Shown here in pieces: positions 18,503 to 27,142 of a stretch of DNA of 64,000 bases. The notes below the pieces were generated by a model. The model was not told the origin of the DNA. It did not search any database and saw nothing but the letters and a program-made list of their open reading frames with translations. The DNA comes from Stenotrophomonas bentonitica (GTDB lineage: Bacteria; Pseudomonadota; Gammaproteobacteria; Xanthomonadales; Xanthomonadaceae). Where the stretch lies: contig NZ_JAAZUH010000001.1 in NCBI RefSeq assembly GCF_013185915.1, positions 1,674,001 through 1,738,000 of the forward strand, read 5' to 3'. The translations under genes were made by a program, and so were the position numbers. Within the stretch, counting starts at the first letter, position 1, and each line of letters starts with the position of its first letter.

Positions 18503-19801
18503 ATGCGTAAAAGCCCTGTCGAATGGATCCTGCGCGGCCTGTACTCGGTCGTGCTGTACCTGCTGTTGCCGATCACCGTGTACCACCTGGTCTGGCGGGG
18601 TTTCCGGGTGCGCGAGTACTTCCAGCGCTGGGATGAGCGTTACGCGTCCTACCCGCATTCCAGCGCCCAGCCCCGGGTCTGGCTGCACGCGGTGTCGGTG
18701 GGCGAGGTGAATGCCGCCGCGCCGCTGGTCAACGCGCTGCGCCAGCTGCGCCCGGACATCCGCTGGGTGATCACCACCATCACCCCGACCGGCTCGGAAC
18801 GGGTGCGCGCGCTGTGGGGCGACGCGGTGGACCACGTGTACCTGCCCTACGACGTGCCCGGCAGCGTCGGCCGCTTCCTGGGCCACTTCAAGCCCAGCCT
18901 GGCGCTGATCCTCGAAACCGAGCTGTGGCCGAACCTGCTGTTTGGCTGCCGCGACCGCGGCATCCCGGTGTACATCCTCAATGCGCGGCTGTCGGCCCGC
19001 TCGCTGCGCGGCTACCGCCTGCTGCGCCCGCTGATCGGACGCACCCTGCGCACGGTGACCTGCGTGGCCGCGCAGTCGGCCGACGACGCCGAACGTTTCA
19101 TCCAGCTGGGCGCTCTGCCCGAGCAGGTGCAGCCGCTGGGCAACCTGAAGTTCGACATCGCCACCCCGAACGTGCGCGAGTTCACCGCCCACTTCCACGC
19201 GGCCGTACCAAGTGCGCGACCGGTGTGGATCGCCGCCAGCACCCATGAGGGCGAGGAGCAGGCCACCATCGACCTGCACCGGCGCCTGCGCGCGGAGATT
19301 CCCGGCCTGCTGCTGCTGTGGGCGCCGCGCCATCCCGAGCGGTTCCCCCGTGTCGAAGCGCTGGCTCGCGAACAGGGCTGGAAGGTCAGCACGCGCCGCC
19401 AGCAGCAGTGGCCGCAGGCCGACAGCGATGTGTTCGTGATCGACACGCTGGGCGAGTTGATGGCGTTCTACGGCTGCGCGCAGGTCGCCTTCGTCGGTGG
19501 CAGCCTGCAGCCGATCGGCGGGCACAACCTGCTTGAGCCGGCCGCGATGGGCACCGCCACGGTGACTGGCCCGCACCTGCACAACTTCGCCGAGATTTCC
19601 CGGCGCATGCGCGAAGCCGGCGCGGTGCTGATTGCCGATGACGTGACCGGTGTGGGCGATGCACTGCTGGCACTGCTGCGCGACCCGCAGGCCCGCGAAG
19701 ACATGGCCAGCGCCGGCTGCGCGCTGGTCAGCAATGGGCGTGGCGCGTTGAAGCGCACGGTGGAGCTGATAGCCCCAAAATTGCCGCCGCCGTTGGGGTA
19801 G
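18503..19801 (+). CDS. waaA: 3-deoxy-D-manno-octulosonic acid (Kdo) transferase
   Basis: A membrane-associated GT30 enzyme that transfers Kdo from CMP-Kdo to lipid A. 432 aa from the ATG at 18503; an upstream in-frame start at 18452 would only add a Pro-rich, unlikely leader. It has an N-terminal membrane anchor (about 9-29), the catalytic Glu E68 in HAVSVGE, the ETELWPN motif and the C-terminal GGHNLLEPAAMG. The stop codon TAG (19799-19801) is part of the GTAG head of a REP-A element, so the last residues (PPPLG) may have been set by the repeat. Confidence 0.93.
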   Translation: MRKSPVEWILRGLYSVVLYLLLPITVYHLVWRGFRVREYFQRWDERYASYPHSSAQPRVWLHAVSVGEVNAAAPLVNALRQLRPDIRWVITTITPTGSERVRALWGDAVDHVYLPYDVPGSVGRFLGHFKPSLALILETELWPNLLFGCRDRGIPVYILNARLSARSLRGYRLLRPLIGRTLRTVTCVAAQSADDAERFIQLGALPEQVQPLGNLKFDIATPNVREFTAHFHAAVPSARPVWIAASTHEGEEQATIDLHRRLRAEIPGLLLLWAPRHPERFPRVEALAREQGWKVSTRRQQQWPQADSDVFVIDTLGELMAFYGCAQVAFVGGSLQPIGGHNLLEPAAMGTATVTGPHLHNFAEISRRMREAGAVLIADDVTGVGDALLALLRDPQAREDMASAGCALVSNGRGALKRTVELIAPKLPPPLG

Positions 19802-19912
19802 AGCCACGCCCTGCGTGGCTGTCGCGGTGCCCGGACACGCACGGTAGAGCCACGCCCTGCGTGGCTGTCGCGGCGCCCGAAGGAAGAGCAGCCACGCAGG
19901 GCGTGGCTCTAC
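19798..19912. repeat. Cluster of three REP family A elements
   Basis: Copies lie at 19798-19820 (+), 19844-19866 (+) and 19890-19912 (-). Each is GTAGAGCCACGC, a short CCT centre and GCGTGGCT. The first supplies the waaA stop and the last supplies the stop of the RAYT gene on the opposite strand. Confidence 0.92.
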
Positions 19913-20343
19913 CGGTCCCAGCGACACCAGGCATAGGGGTATCCCCCTATTTTTTCGGCGAGCCCCGCGCGTAGCGGATTTTCCACGATGTACCGCGCCT
20001 GACGCTCCAGCGACTCATCATTGCGCACTGCATGGTCGTAGTAGCCGTGTTGCCACACCCGTTTCCCGCCCAGCTTCCGGCTGCTGTATGACTTGAACAC
20101 ATTCATGCAGGTCGCAAGCGTGCCGCGCCGCAGCTCCATCAGCCAGTGCACGTGATCCGGCATTACCACCCAGGCCAGGGACCAGCTTCGACCGCTGCGC
20201 TCAACATGCCGCAGCGCGTCGATCACCAGCTCTGCGTTGCCCTCGTCTTCGAAGAGACGCCGCCGGCCGTCCACGACGGTGGTGAGGATGTAGAAGTACC
20301 CGATTTCGGAGACGCGACCGTGGCGGAGACGTGGACTGGACAT
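19909..20343 (-). CDS. REP-associated tyrosine transposase (RAYT), Y1/HUH family
   Basis: 144 aa from the ATG at 20343 (a GTG at 20394 would add 17 residues). The HUH metal motif is H64-V65-H66 in MPDHVHWLME. The catalytic Tyr is probably Y118 in ARYIVENPLRAG, a family-typical context. RAYTs are single-copy domesticated relatives of IS200/IS605 transposases that recognise and cut REP single strands. Here the gene is bracketed by REP-A elements (three downstream, two upstream), and its TAG stop comes from a REP. No inactivating mutation is visible. Confidence 0.92.
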   Translation of the reverse strand: MSSPRLRHGRVSEIGYFYILTTVVDGRRRLFEDEGNAELVIDALRHVERSGRSWSLAWVVMPDHVHWLMELRRGTLATCMNVFKSYSSRKLGGKRVWQHGYYDHAVRNDESLERQARYIVENPLRAGLAEKIGGYPYAWCRWDR

Positions 20344-20400
20344 GTCCACACGATGGGGGCAGCAGGACGCGGCAGATATCGCCGAATGCCGCACCAGGCG

Positions 20401-20468
20401 GTAGAGCCACGCCCTGCGTGGCTATCGGGATGTTTGAAGAAAAGCAGCCACGCAGGGCGTGGCTCTAC
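20401..20468. repeat. Inverted pair of REP family A elements upstream of RAYT
   Basis: 20401-20423 (+) and 20446-20468 (-), separated by 22 bp, form a BIME-like pair. The minus copy supplies the TAG stop (20465-20467) of the O-antigen ligase-like gene. Confidence 0.92.
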
Positions 20469-21808
20469 CGGGGTTCGTCGCTGGCAAGAAGGCTGCCTGC
20501 GTACAACGCGGCCAGCAACAGCGTCAGGCCGCCCCAGAAGGTGGAATAGAACGCCAGGTGGGTGTTGAGCGGGAATACGGTGACGGCCAGCGCCAGCATG
20601 GCCGGGCGCGCGCGCTCGCGGGCGGCGTTCGGTGCGAAACGCCAGGCGCGCCATGCCTGCGCGGCTGCGGCCAGCCATAGCAGCAGGCCCAGCACGCCGG
20701 TTTCAGCCAGGATTTCCAGCAGGATCTGGTGCGCGTGCAGGGCCGGGCCGGCGCCCCACACTTCCTGCGCTTCCGGGCGCGGATTGCACTCCGGGTACGC
20801 GTCGCGGAAACCGCGGGCGCCTACGCCGTTGATGGGATGCTGTTCGATCATGCAACCCGCCGCCGCCCAGATCTGCGCGCGTCCGGACAACGCCTGGTTG
20901 ACGCCGTCGCTCTCCCCTTCCCACGCCATCGCGGTGCGCTCCAGGCGATCGCGGACCTGCGACGAGCCCACGCCCAATCCAACCGCCACCACCAGCCCCA
21001 CCGCCACGCAGGCCAGCAGCGTGCGTGCGCCAAGCAGGCGCCAGCCGGAGAACACCAGCACCAGCGCATAGGTGAGCCACGCCGCGCGCGAACCCGCCAG
21101 CACCAGCACCACGCCCAGCGCCGCAGCGGACACCATCCAGCCCCAGCGCCCGAACCGCGCCGCTGCAGCAAACAACAGGAACGGCGACAGACTCGCCAGC
21201 ACCTGGCCGAACTTCAGGTTGCACGGGCCCAGCACGCCACTCAACCGATCCGCCGCCGCCATTTCCGCCGGCGGGCACAGGCCATGGCCACTGATCGCCC
21301 ACTTCAACTGATCCATCGACCAGAACAGCGGGCTGGTGCCGAACGCCGCCTGCGCCAGCCCATCCAGCGTCCAGATACCGGTGATCACGGCAATGCCCTT
21401 CAAGGTCAGCGCGCGCCGCTCCGACGTGCCCACCGCAATTGCCACCAGCCACATGAACGGCAGGTAGCGCAGCCCGGCAGCGGTCTTGCGCCAGGCCGTG
21501 CCGGGGTCGATCGCATCGAAGGCGGAAAACGCCTGCGGCAGCCAGTAGCCCAGGAACAGAATGCTGGTCAGCGCCCACGCCGGGCTGCTGAGCATGCGCT
21601 GCTTGCCCTGCAGGCGCAGCTGCACCATGCGCGCGGCGGCATAGATCGCCCCCAGCCCCAGCACGGTTTCGGCAATGCCGGGCAGCGGCAGCAGCGCCAC
21701 GAAGGCGATCACCCACCACGGCGCCCAGCGGCCCGCGCGGAAGCCCGGCGAACCCGGCGCCTTCAGCGGCTCAGCCAGCGAGGGAGGTATAGAGCTGGAG
21801 CGTGTCAC
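20465..21808 (-). CDS. O-antigen ligase / Wzy-type polytopic membrane protein
   Basis: About 447 aa with about ten hydrophobic segments and a large periplasmic loop near the C-terminal half. This is the topology of the Wzy_C (O-antigen ligase WaaL / polymerase) family. It probably joins or polymerises surface glycan on the periplasmic face. No good ATG exists before the hydrophobic core. I use a GTG at 21806-21808, which overlaps the upstream glycosyltransferase gene by 38 bp; the start is uncertain. The frame is open further upstream, but that is the glycosyltransferase in another frame. The stop is the TAG of a REP-A. Confidence 0.8.
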   Translation of the reverse strand: MTRSSSIPPSLAEPLKAPGSPGFRAGRWAPWWVIAFVALLPLPGIAETVLGLGAIYAAARMVQLRLQGKQRMLSSPAWALTSILFLGYWLPQAFSAFDAIDPGTAWRKTAAGLRYLPFMWLVAIAVGTSERRALTLKGIAVITGIWTLDGLAQAAFGTSPLFWSMDQLKWAISGHGLCPPAEMAAADRLSGVLGPCNLKFGQVLASLSPFLLFAAAARFGRWGWMVSAAALGVVLVLAGSRAAWLTYALVLVFSGWRLLGARTLLACVAVGLVVAVGLGVGSSQVRDRLERTAMAWEGESDGVNQALSGRAQIWAAAGCMIEQHPINGVGARGFRDAYPECNPRPEAQEVWGAGPALHAHQILLEILAETGVLGLLLWLAAAAQAWRAWRFAPNAARERARPAMLALAVTVFPLNTHLAFYSTFWGGLTLLLAALYAGSLLASDEPR

Positions 21809-22883
21809 GTTGCATCGCCTGCAGGGTGAACGGAATGCGCGAAGGCAGCGCCGGCGCCTGCGCCAGCAACTGCAGCGCGCGCGCCAGCAGAGCGTCGGCG
21901 TCGCCCAAGGGTACCGCGCCCGATGGCTGGAGGTGTTGCAGGAGCTCGCCCACCCCGCCGTGGTTCCAGCCCAGTACAGGTCGGCCCACCGACAACGATT
22001 CGACCACGGTGCGGCCGAATGCCTCGGGTTTGTCGGACAGCTGCAGCACCAGGTCGCTGGCCGCATACGCTTCTGCGATGCGCGAGGTGGGGGGCGTCAT
22101 CAGCACGGCGTCGGCGATGACCAGGCTGCGCGCCTGCGCTTCAAGCTCGTCGACGTAGCGTTCGCGCCCCGGCTCACGGGTACCCGGCATCCACAGCTTC
22201 GCCGGCACCCCGGCGGCATGCAGCCCAGCCAGCAGCGTCAGCGCGTGGCCATGTCCCTTGAGCCGGGTGCCACGTCCGGGCAGCAACAGCAGCGGCGCAT
22301 CACCGGCCAGCGCCGGATGCTGCGCGGCCACCGCCAGCCGTGGGCGCCGGTCCTGTCGACCGACGCGCGGAAACTGGGCCACGTCCACGCCACGCGGAAT
22401 CACCTGCAGGCGCTCGGCCGGCACGCTCGGGTAATGGGTGAGCACGAACTCACGCACGGTGTTGGAGACACAGATCACCCGCTCGCCACTGGTCATCACC
22501 GCGCTGTAGCGGCTGGGCGAATTCAGCCCGTGCACGGTGGTGACCCAGTGCGGGCGCGTGGCAGCAGGCAGGTTGCGCACCGCGTACAGCCCCAGCCAGG
22601 CCGGCAGCCGCGAGCGGGCATGGACGATGTCCGCACCCGTTTCGGCCAGCAGGTTGCGCAGCGTGCGCACGTGGCGCAGCGTCCACAGCGACTTGCGGCC
22701 GATGTCCAGGGTGAGGTGTTCGGCGCCGCTGGCCAACAGCGGTTCCACCAGCCGGCCACCGGCCGACACCACGATCGCGCGGTGCCGGGCCGCGACCAGC
22801 GCGGCGGCGATTTCCAGCGTTGAGCGCTCGACCCCGCCGGAGTGCAGCGCCGGCAGCAGCTGCACCACGGTCAATCGGCGCAT
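21771..22883 (-). CDS. Glycosyltransferase family 4 protein
   Basis: A 370-aa GT-B fold enzyme with an N-terminal LLPALHSGGVERS acceptor-domain motif. A C-terminal EX7E-type motif (EAFGRTVVE) follows KPEAFG, which contacts the nucleotide-sugar donor. Its place before the O-antigen ligase-like gene and near lpxL/waaA suggests a role in LPS core or surface polysaccharide assembly at the cytoplasmic face of the inner membrane. The sugar specificity is unknown. Confidence 0.88.
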   Translation of the reverse strand: MRRLTVVQLLPALHSGGVERSTLEIAAALVAARHRAIVVSAGGRLVEPLLASGAEHLTLDIGRKSLWTLRHVRTLRNLLAETGADIVHARSRLPAWLGLYAVRNLPAATRPHWVTTVHGLNSPSRYSAVMTSGERVICVSNTVREFVLTHYPSVPAERLQVIPRGVDVAQFPRVGRQDRRPRLAVAAQHPALAGDAPLLLLPGRGTRLKGHGHALTLLAGLHAAGVPAKLWMPGTREPGRERYVDELEAQARSLVIADAVLMTPPTSRIAEAYAASDLVLQLSDKPEAFGRTVVESLSVGRPVLGWNHGGVGELLQHLQPSGAVPLGDADALLARALQLLAQAPALPSRIPFTLQAMQRDTLQLYTSLAG

Positions 22884-22899
22884 GTTCAGTGGTGCCTGC

Positions 22900-23097
22900 T
22901 CAGTCGGCCAGCACGAACACCGAACCGCAGTACGGGCACGCGGCTTCGCCGTTGGCCTCGTCTTCGATCGGCAGGTACACGCGCGGGTGCGAGTTCCACA
23001 GCGCCATTTCCGGCGTCGGGCAGCTCAGCGGCAGGTCGCTGCGGTGCACGGTGTAACGCTTTTCAGCATTGGCGGGCGCGGTGGCGGTATGGCTCAT
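22900..23097 (-). CDS. Small zinc-finger (CHCC) domain protein
   Basis: 65 aa. The putative zinc ligands lie in SCPTPEMALWNSHPRVYLP and ACPYCGS (C, H, C, C), matching the zf-CHCC family, which is also found in a mitochondrial complex I subunit. It starts the same-strand run into the GT4 gene (16 bp gap). Its function in bacteria is not established. Confidence 0.85.
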   Translation of the reverse strand: MSHTATAPANAEKRYTVHRSDLPLSCPTPEMALWNSHPRVYLPIEDEANGEAACPYCGSVFVLAD

Positions 23098-23422
23098 GGC
23101 GTGGACACGAAAGGGATTGCGAGGGCCACGATTCTAGCACCCGGGGGCCACCGCGCGATGCCGCCGGTCCGGCGCCGCGCCGCCGCCCGGAAACCCCGAC
23201 ATGCGATTTTTCCGGGTTTAGATCGAACTAATTTCACTTGCGGAGCCGCGCCGGGTGTTGCAGGATCGGACGCGTTCCGATCAAACACCCGATCGCATGG
23301 CCCGTCCCCCGCCGGACCTGCATCGCTTCGACTGCCCTTCCCGGGCGGCCGGCGCGCTGCTGTCTGCCGAGGTCGCCGATGCGGGCTTGCCCTGCCGCCT
23401 GTCCCACCCGGGAGATCCCTGC
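23098..23422. other. Intergenic region between divergent genes
   Basis: The region separates the zinc-finger gene (minus) from the GH92 gene (plus). A locally AT-richer patch near 23200-23240 (GGGTTTAGATCGAACTAATT) is the best place for the GH92 promoter. The frame upstream of the mannosidase is open but lacks a signal peptide or homology I recognise. No clear repeats were seen. Confidence 0.4.
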
Positions 23423-26400
23423 ATGACCCTGCCGCACCCCCGTCCTGCCCGCCGCGCCCTGCTTCCGCTCGCGCTTGCCCTGGCCTGCTCGCCCGCCTTC
23501 GCACAGGGCCTGCAGACCTCGTTCGAGCCGGGTGAACCGGCCCCGCAGGCCAGCCAGAACGGCGTGCAGGTGAAGATCGGCGCGGGGCCGAAGGCGCCAT
23601 ACGCCGCCAAGTCGGGGGTCGGCTACAGCGGCCTGCATGCCCTGCACTACGCCAGCGCCGGCGGCACCGCCAGCACGAAGCTGTTCGCCACCGACGTGAC
23701 CGTCGACGCCGACACCACCCTGTCCTGGCTGGTGCTGCCGGAGATCGTCGGCGACGACACCGTGGCCTCCACCTATGTCTCGCTCGACCTGATGCTGGAC
23801 GACGGCAGCCGCGTTTCGGCCAGCGACGCGCGCGACCTGCACGGCATCGCGCTCGGCGCCATGGCCCAGGGCGACTCGAAGACGCTGTACCCGCAGCAGT
23901 GGGCGCACAAGTCGGTGCGCCTGGGCGACGTGCCCGCGCTGCGCGGCCGCCGCGTGGTCGGCGTGGAGCTGGCCCTGGCCAGCGCCGCGAACGCGCCGGT
24001 GTCGGGCTGGATCGACGACGTACGCCTGGACAGCCAGCCGCGCACCGCGCCGGCCCGCCCCTCCGACTGGGTGCTCACCACCCGTGGCACCCAGGCCAAC
24101 GGCACCTTCTCGCGCGGCAACAACTTCCCCGCCACGGCGGTGCCGCACGGTTTCAACTTCTGGACCCCGGTCACCGACGCCGGCGCACTGAACTGGCTGT
24201 ACCGCTGGAACGAGCAGAACAACGCCGCCAACCGCCCGCAGCTGCAGGCGCTGGCCCTGAGCCACCAGCCCAGCCCGTGGATGGGCGACCGCCAGACCTT
24301 CCAGGTGATGCCCTCGGCCAGCCATGGCGTGCCCGAAGCCGACCGCGCCAAGCGCGCACTGGCCTTCGACCGCGACAACGAAAGCGCGCGCCCGTACCGC
24401 TACGCGGTGCGCTTCGACAACGGCATCGCGGCGGCGATCGCGCCGACCGACCATGCCGCGCTGTTCCAGTTCGATTTCCCGAAGGACGGCGACGCCAACC
24501 TGCTGTTCGACAACGTGGACGCACGCGGCGGGCTGACCCTGGACGCGGCCACGCAGACCCTGTCCGGCTACACCGACGTGCGCAGCGGCCTGTCCAACGG
24601 CGCCACCCGCATGTACGTGGTGGCCAGCTTCGACAGGCCCTGGCGCAGCAGCGGCCGCATCGACACCGGCCGCCCGACGGCGTACATCAAGTTCGACCTG
24701 GGCAGCGACCGCCGCGTGAACATGCGCATCGCCACCTCGCTCATTTCGGTGGAACAGGCCCGCCACAACCTGGCGCTGGAGCTCTCCAGCGCCGACACCC
24801 TGGACAGCGTTGCCGCGCGCGCGCAGGATGCCTGGGACCAGCGCCTGGCCCGCTTCGACATCGGCCAGGCCAGCGACGACCAGAAGACCACGCTGTATTC
24901 CAGCCTGTACCGCCTGTACCTGTATCCCAACTCGGGCTTCGAGAACGCCGGCACCGCAGCAGCACCGGACTGGCGTTACGCCAGCCAGGCCAGCGCCGAA
25001 GACAACAACACCGACGGCAGCGCGGTGCGCAGCTTCGCGCCGATCCGCGACGGCAAGGTGTACGTCAACAACGGCTTCTGGGACACCTTCCGCACCACCT
25101 GGCCGGCCTATGCGCTGTTCACTCCGGACGACGCCGGCGCGCTGGTGCAGGGCTTCCTGGAGCAGTACCGCGCCGGTGGCTGGGTGGCACGCTGGTCCTC
25201 GCCGGGCTACGCCGACCTGATGGTGGGCACCAGCTCCGACGTGGCCTTCGCCGATGCCTACCTCAAGGGCATCACCGGCTTCGACCCGGACGAGGCCTAC
25301 CAGGCCGCGCTGAAAAACGCGACGGTGGTGCCGCCGGACCGCCATGTCGGCCGCAAGGGCATGGACCGCTCCACCTTCCGTGGCTACGCCAGTGCGGACG
25401 TGCACGAAGGCATGTCGTGGACGATGGAAGGCGCGCTCAACGACTTCGGCATCGCCAACATGGCCGAGGCGTTGGCCAAGCGTGCCAACAGTGCGGCCGC
25501 GCGTGAGCGTTACACCACCGAAGCGGCGTACTTCCGCGCGCGGGCCGGCGTGTACAGCACCGTGTTCGACCCGGCCGCCGGCTTCTTCCAGGGCCGCAAC
25601 GACGACGGCAGCTGGCGCGTGGATGCGAAAAAGTACGACCCGCGCGTGTGGGGCCACGACTACACCGAATCCAACGGCTGGACGTTCGCCTTCACTGCCG
25701 CGCACGACGGTGAAGGCCTGGCCGGCCTGTACGGTGGCCGCGCCAAGCTGGCCGAGAAGCTGGACACGTTCTTCAGCACGCCGGAAACCGCAGACCCGGC
25801 CTTCTCCGGTTCCTACGGCGGCACCATCCATGAAATGACCGAAGCGCGCGACGTGCGCATGGGCATGTACGCGCACAGCAACCAGCCCTCGCACCACATT
25901 CCGTGGATGTACCTGTACGCGGGACAGCCGTGGAAGACGCAGCAGCATGTGCGCGAGATCCTGTCGCGCCTGTATGTGGGCAGCGAGATTGGCCAGGGTT
26001 ATCCGGGCGATGAAGACAATGGCGAGACCTCGGCCTGGTACGTGCTCGCCTCGCTGGGCCTGTACCCGCTGCGCATGGGGTCGCCGGAATATGCGATCGG
26101 CTCGCCGGCGTTCAAGCACGCCAAGGTCGAGCTGCAGGGCGGCGCGGTGCTGACCGTGAATGCGCCGAACAACTCCGACCGCAACATCTACGTGCAGTCG
26201 TTGAAGATCAACGGCCAGCCGTGGACCAAGACGTGGGTGCCGCACGATGTGATCGCCAAGGGCGCGACGCTGGACTTTGAGATGGGGCCGGCGCCGTCCA
26301 CCTGGGGTACCGGGCCGGATGACGCGCCGCGCTCGCTCACCGCACGCGGTGAGCGCCCGGCGATCCTGCACGACCTGCTGGGCAAGGGCGCGCGGGCGAC

Positions 26401-26752
26401 GGCGGAGAATGGCCGCGAGCTGGCTGCGCTGATCGACGATGACGCGGGTACGGTGGTGCCGATTGGCGGCGCGGGGACCGTGGTGTTCACCGGCGTGGCC
26501 GAGGGTGCGCCGACGATGTACACGCTGACCAGTGGCAATTCGCCGATTCGTGGGGCGAAGTGGACGCTGGAGGCGCGCACGGCCGGTGGCAAATGGGTTG
26601 CGCTGGACCAGCGTACGGGTGAGAGCTTCGAGTGGTCGCAGCAGACGCGGCCGTTCCGGATTGCCAAGCCCGGTCGTTATGCCGAGTACCGGTTGCGGGT
26701 GGAAGGGTCCGGGCGTGCGCAGTTGGCGGAAGTGGAGTTGTTGGCGCCGTGA
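23423..26752 (+). CDS. GH92 alpha-mannosidase, secreted
   Basis: 1109 aa from the ATG at 23423, where a Sec signal peptide starts (PLALALACSPAFAQ, cleavage near residue 28). The GH92 domain is recognisable by HIPWMYLYAGQPWKTQ, the region near GYPGDEDNGETSAWYVLASL and GSPAFKHAKVEL. Family enzymes are Ca-dependent exo-alpha-mannosidases that trim N-glycans or yeast mannan. An N-terminal jelly-roll (about 30-210) and a C-terminal F5/8-type beta-sandwich (about 990-1109) flank it. No other glycan genes are adjacent, so it acts alone or with distant partners in the periplasm or outside. Confidence 0.9.
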   Translation: MTLPHPRPARRALLPLALALACSPAFAQGLQTSFEPGEPAPQASQNGVQVKIGAGPKAPYAAKSGVGYSGLHALHYASAGGTASTKLFATDVTVDADTTLSWLVLPEIVGDDTVASTYVSLDLMLDDGSRVSASDARDLHGIALGAMAQGDSKTLYPQQWAHKSVRLGDVPALRGRRVVGVELALASAANAPVSGWIDDVRLDSQPRTAPARPSDWVLTTRGTQANGTFSRGNNFPATAVPHGFNFWTPVTDAGALNWLYRWNEQNNAANRPQLQALALSHQPSPWMGDRQTFQVMPSASHGVPEADRAKRALAFDRDNESARPYRYAVRFDNGIAAAIAPTDHAALFQFDFPKDGDANLLFDNVDARGGLTLDAATQTLSGYTDVRSGLSNGATRMYVVASFDRPWRSSGRIDTGRPTAYIKFDLGSDRRVNMRIATSLISVEQARHNLALELSSADTLDSVAARAQDAWDQRLARFDIGQASDDQKTTLYSSLYRLYLYPNSGFENAGTAAAPDWRYASQASAEDNNTDGSAVRSFAPIRDGKVYVNNGFWDTFRTTWPAYALFTPDDAGALVQGFLEQYRAGGWVARWSSPGYADLMVGTSSDVAFADAYLKGITGFDPDEAYQAALKNATVVPPDRHVGRKGMDRSTFRGYASADVHEGMSWTMEGALNDFGIANMAEALAKRANSAAARERYTTEAAYFRARAGVYSTVFDPAAGFFQGRNDDGSWRVDAKKYDPRVWGHDYTESNGWTFAFTAAHDGEGLAGLYGGRAKLAEKLDTFFSTPETADPAFSGSYGGTIHEMTEARDVRMGMYAHSNQPSHHIPWMYLYAGQPWKTQQHVREILSRLYVGSEIGQGYPGDEDNGETSAWYVLASLGLYPLRMGSPEYAIGSPAFKHAKVELQGGAVLTVNAPNNSDRNIYVQSLKINGQPWTKTWVPHDVIAKGATLDFEMGPAPSTWGTGPDDAPRSLTARGERPAILHDLLGKGARATAENGRELAALIDDDAGTVVPIGGAGTVVFTGVAEGAPTMYTLTSGNSPIRGAKWTLEARTAGGKWVALDQRTGESFEWSQQTRPFRIAKPGRYAEYRLRVEGSGRAQLAEVELLAP

Positions 26753-26771
26753 TTCGGTAATCGGTCCCCCG

Positions 26772-26840
26772 GTAGAGCCACGCACTGCGTGGCTTTGCCG
26801 TGGCCTGACCGGAATGCAGCCACGCAGGGCGTGGCTCTAC
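26772..26840. repeat. Inverted pair of REP family A after the GH92 gene
   Basis: 26772-26794 (+, with an A for C change in the centre) and 26818-26840 (-), 23 bp apart. It probably forms the 3' boundary of the mannosidase mRNA. Confidence 0.9.
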
Positions 26841-26867
26841 CCGGCCTATCCTCCATGTATCAGAGCG

Positions 26868-26930
26868 GTGTTCCGGTTGGCGCGGAACTGCCCGGGCGCG
26901 TGACGACGCGTTCGTCACTATGGCGCCCGT
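26868..26930. repeat. Imperfect dispersed repeat next to REP pair
   Basis: It shares a GTGTT start, a GACGCGTTCGTC-like middle and TGGCGCCCGT with 17420-17477. It includes a GTGACGA/TCGTCAC dyad (26900-26918). The rest of 26841-27072 contains no gene that I can support. Confidence 0.4.
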
Positions 26931-27072
26931 GGGCTGACCTGGCGTGGTCGGGCCCGGGGTGGCAGGGTCTCAAGGACCACCGCCAAGCCGGGCCGCGTGG
27001 GCATATTGGGCCAGTACGAGGTTGCATCCGGGTTACGGTGCGGCTGCGGGAAAGTGGCAGGGTGTGAAACGT

Positions 27073-27110
27073 AAAAGGGATCGGCGCCAAGGCACCGATC
27101 CCTTTGTTTT
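27073..27110 (-). terminator. Terminator after maeB
   Basis: Stem GGATCGGTGCC against GGCGCCGATCC with a TT loop (one G-T pair). It is flanked by AAAGG and CCTTT, so it could work in both directions. It lies about 35 bp beyond the maeB stop. Confidence 0.85.
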
Positions 27111-27142
27111 ACAGGCGTCCAGCCAACGGCCGGGGCGACCCG

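Noticed and set aside
23234-26785. 1183-codon minus-strand frame opposite the GH92 gene
   Set aside because: Shadow of a well-supported gene; no signal, domains or ribosome-binding site.
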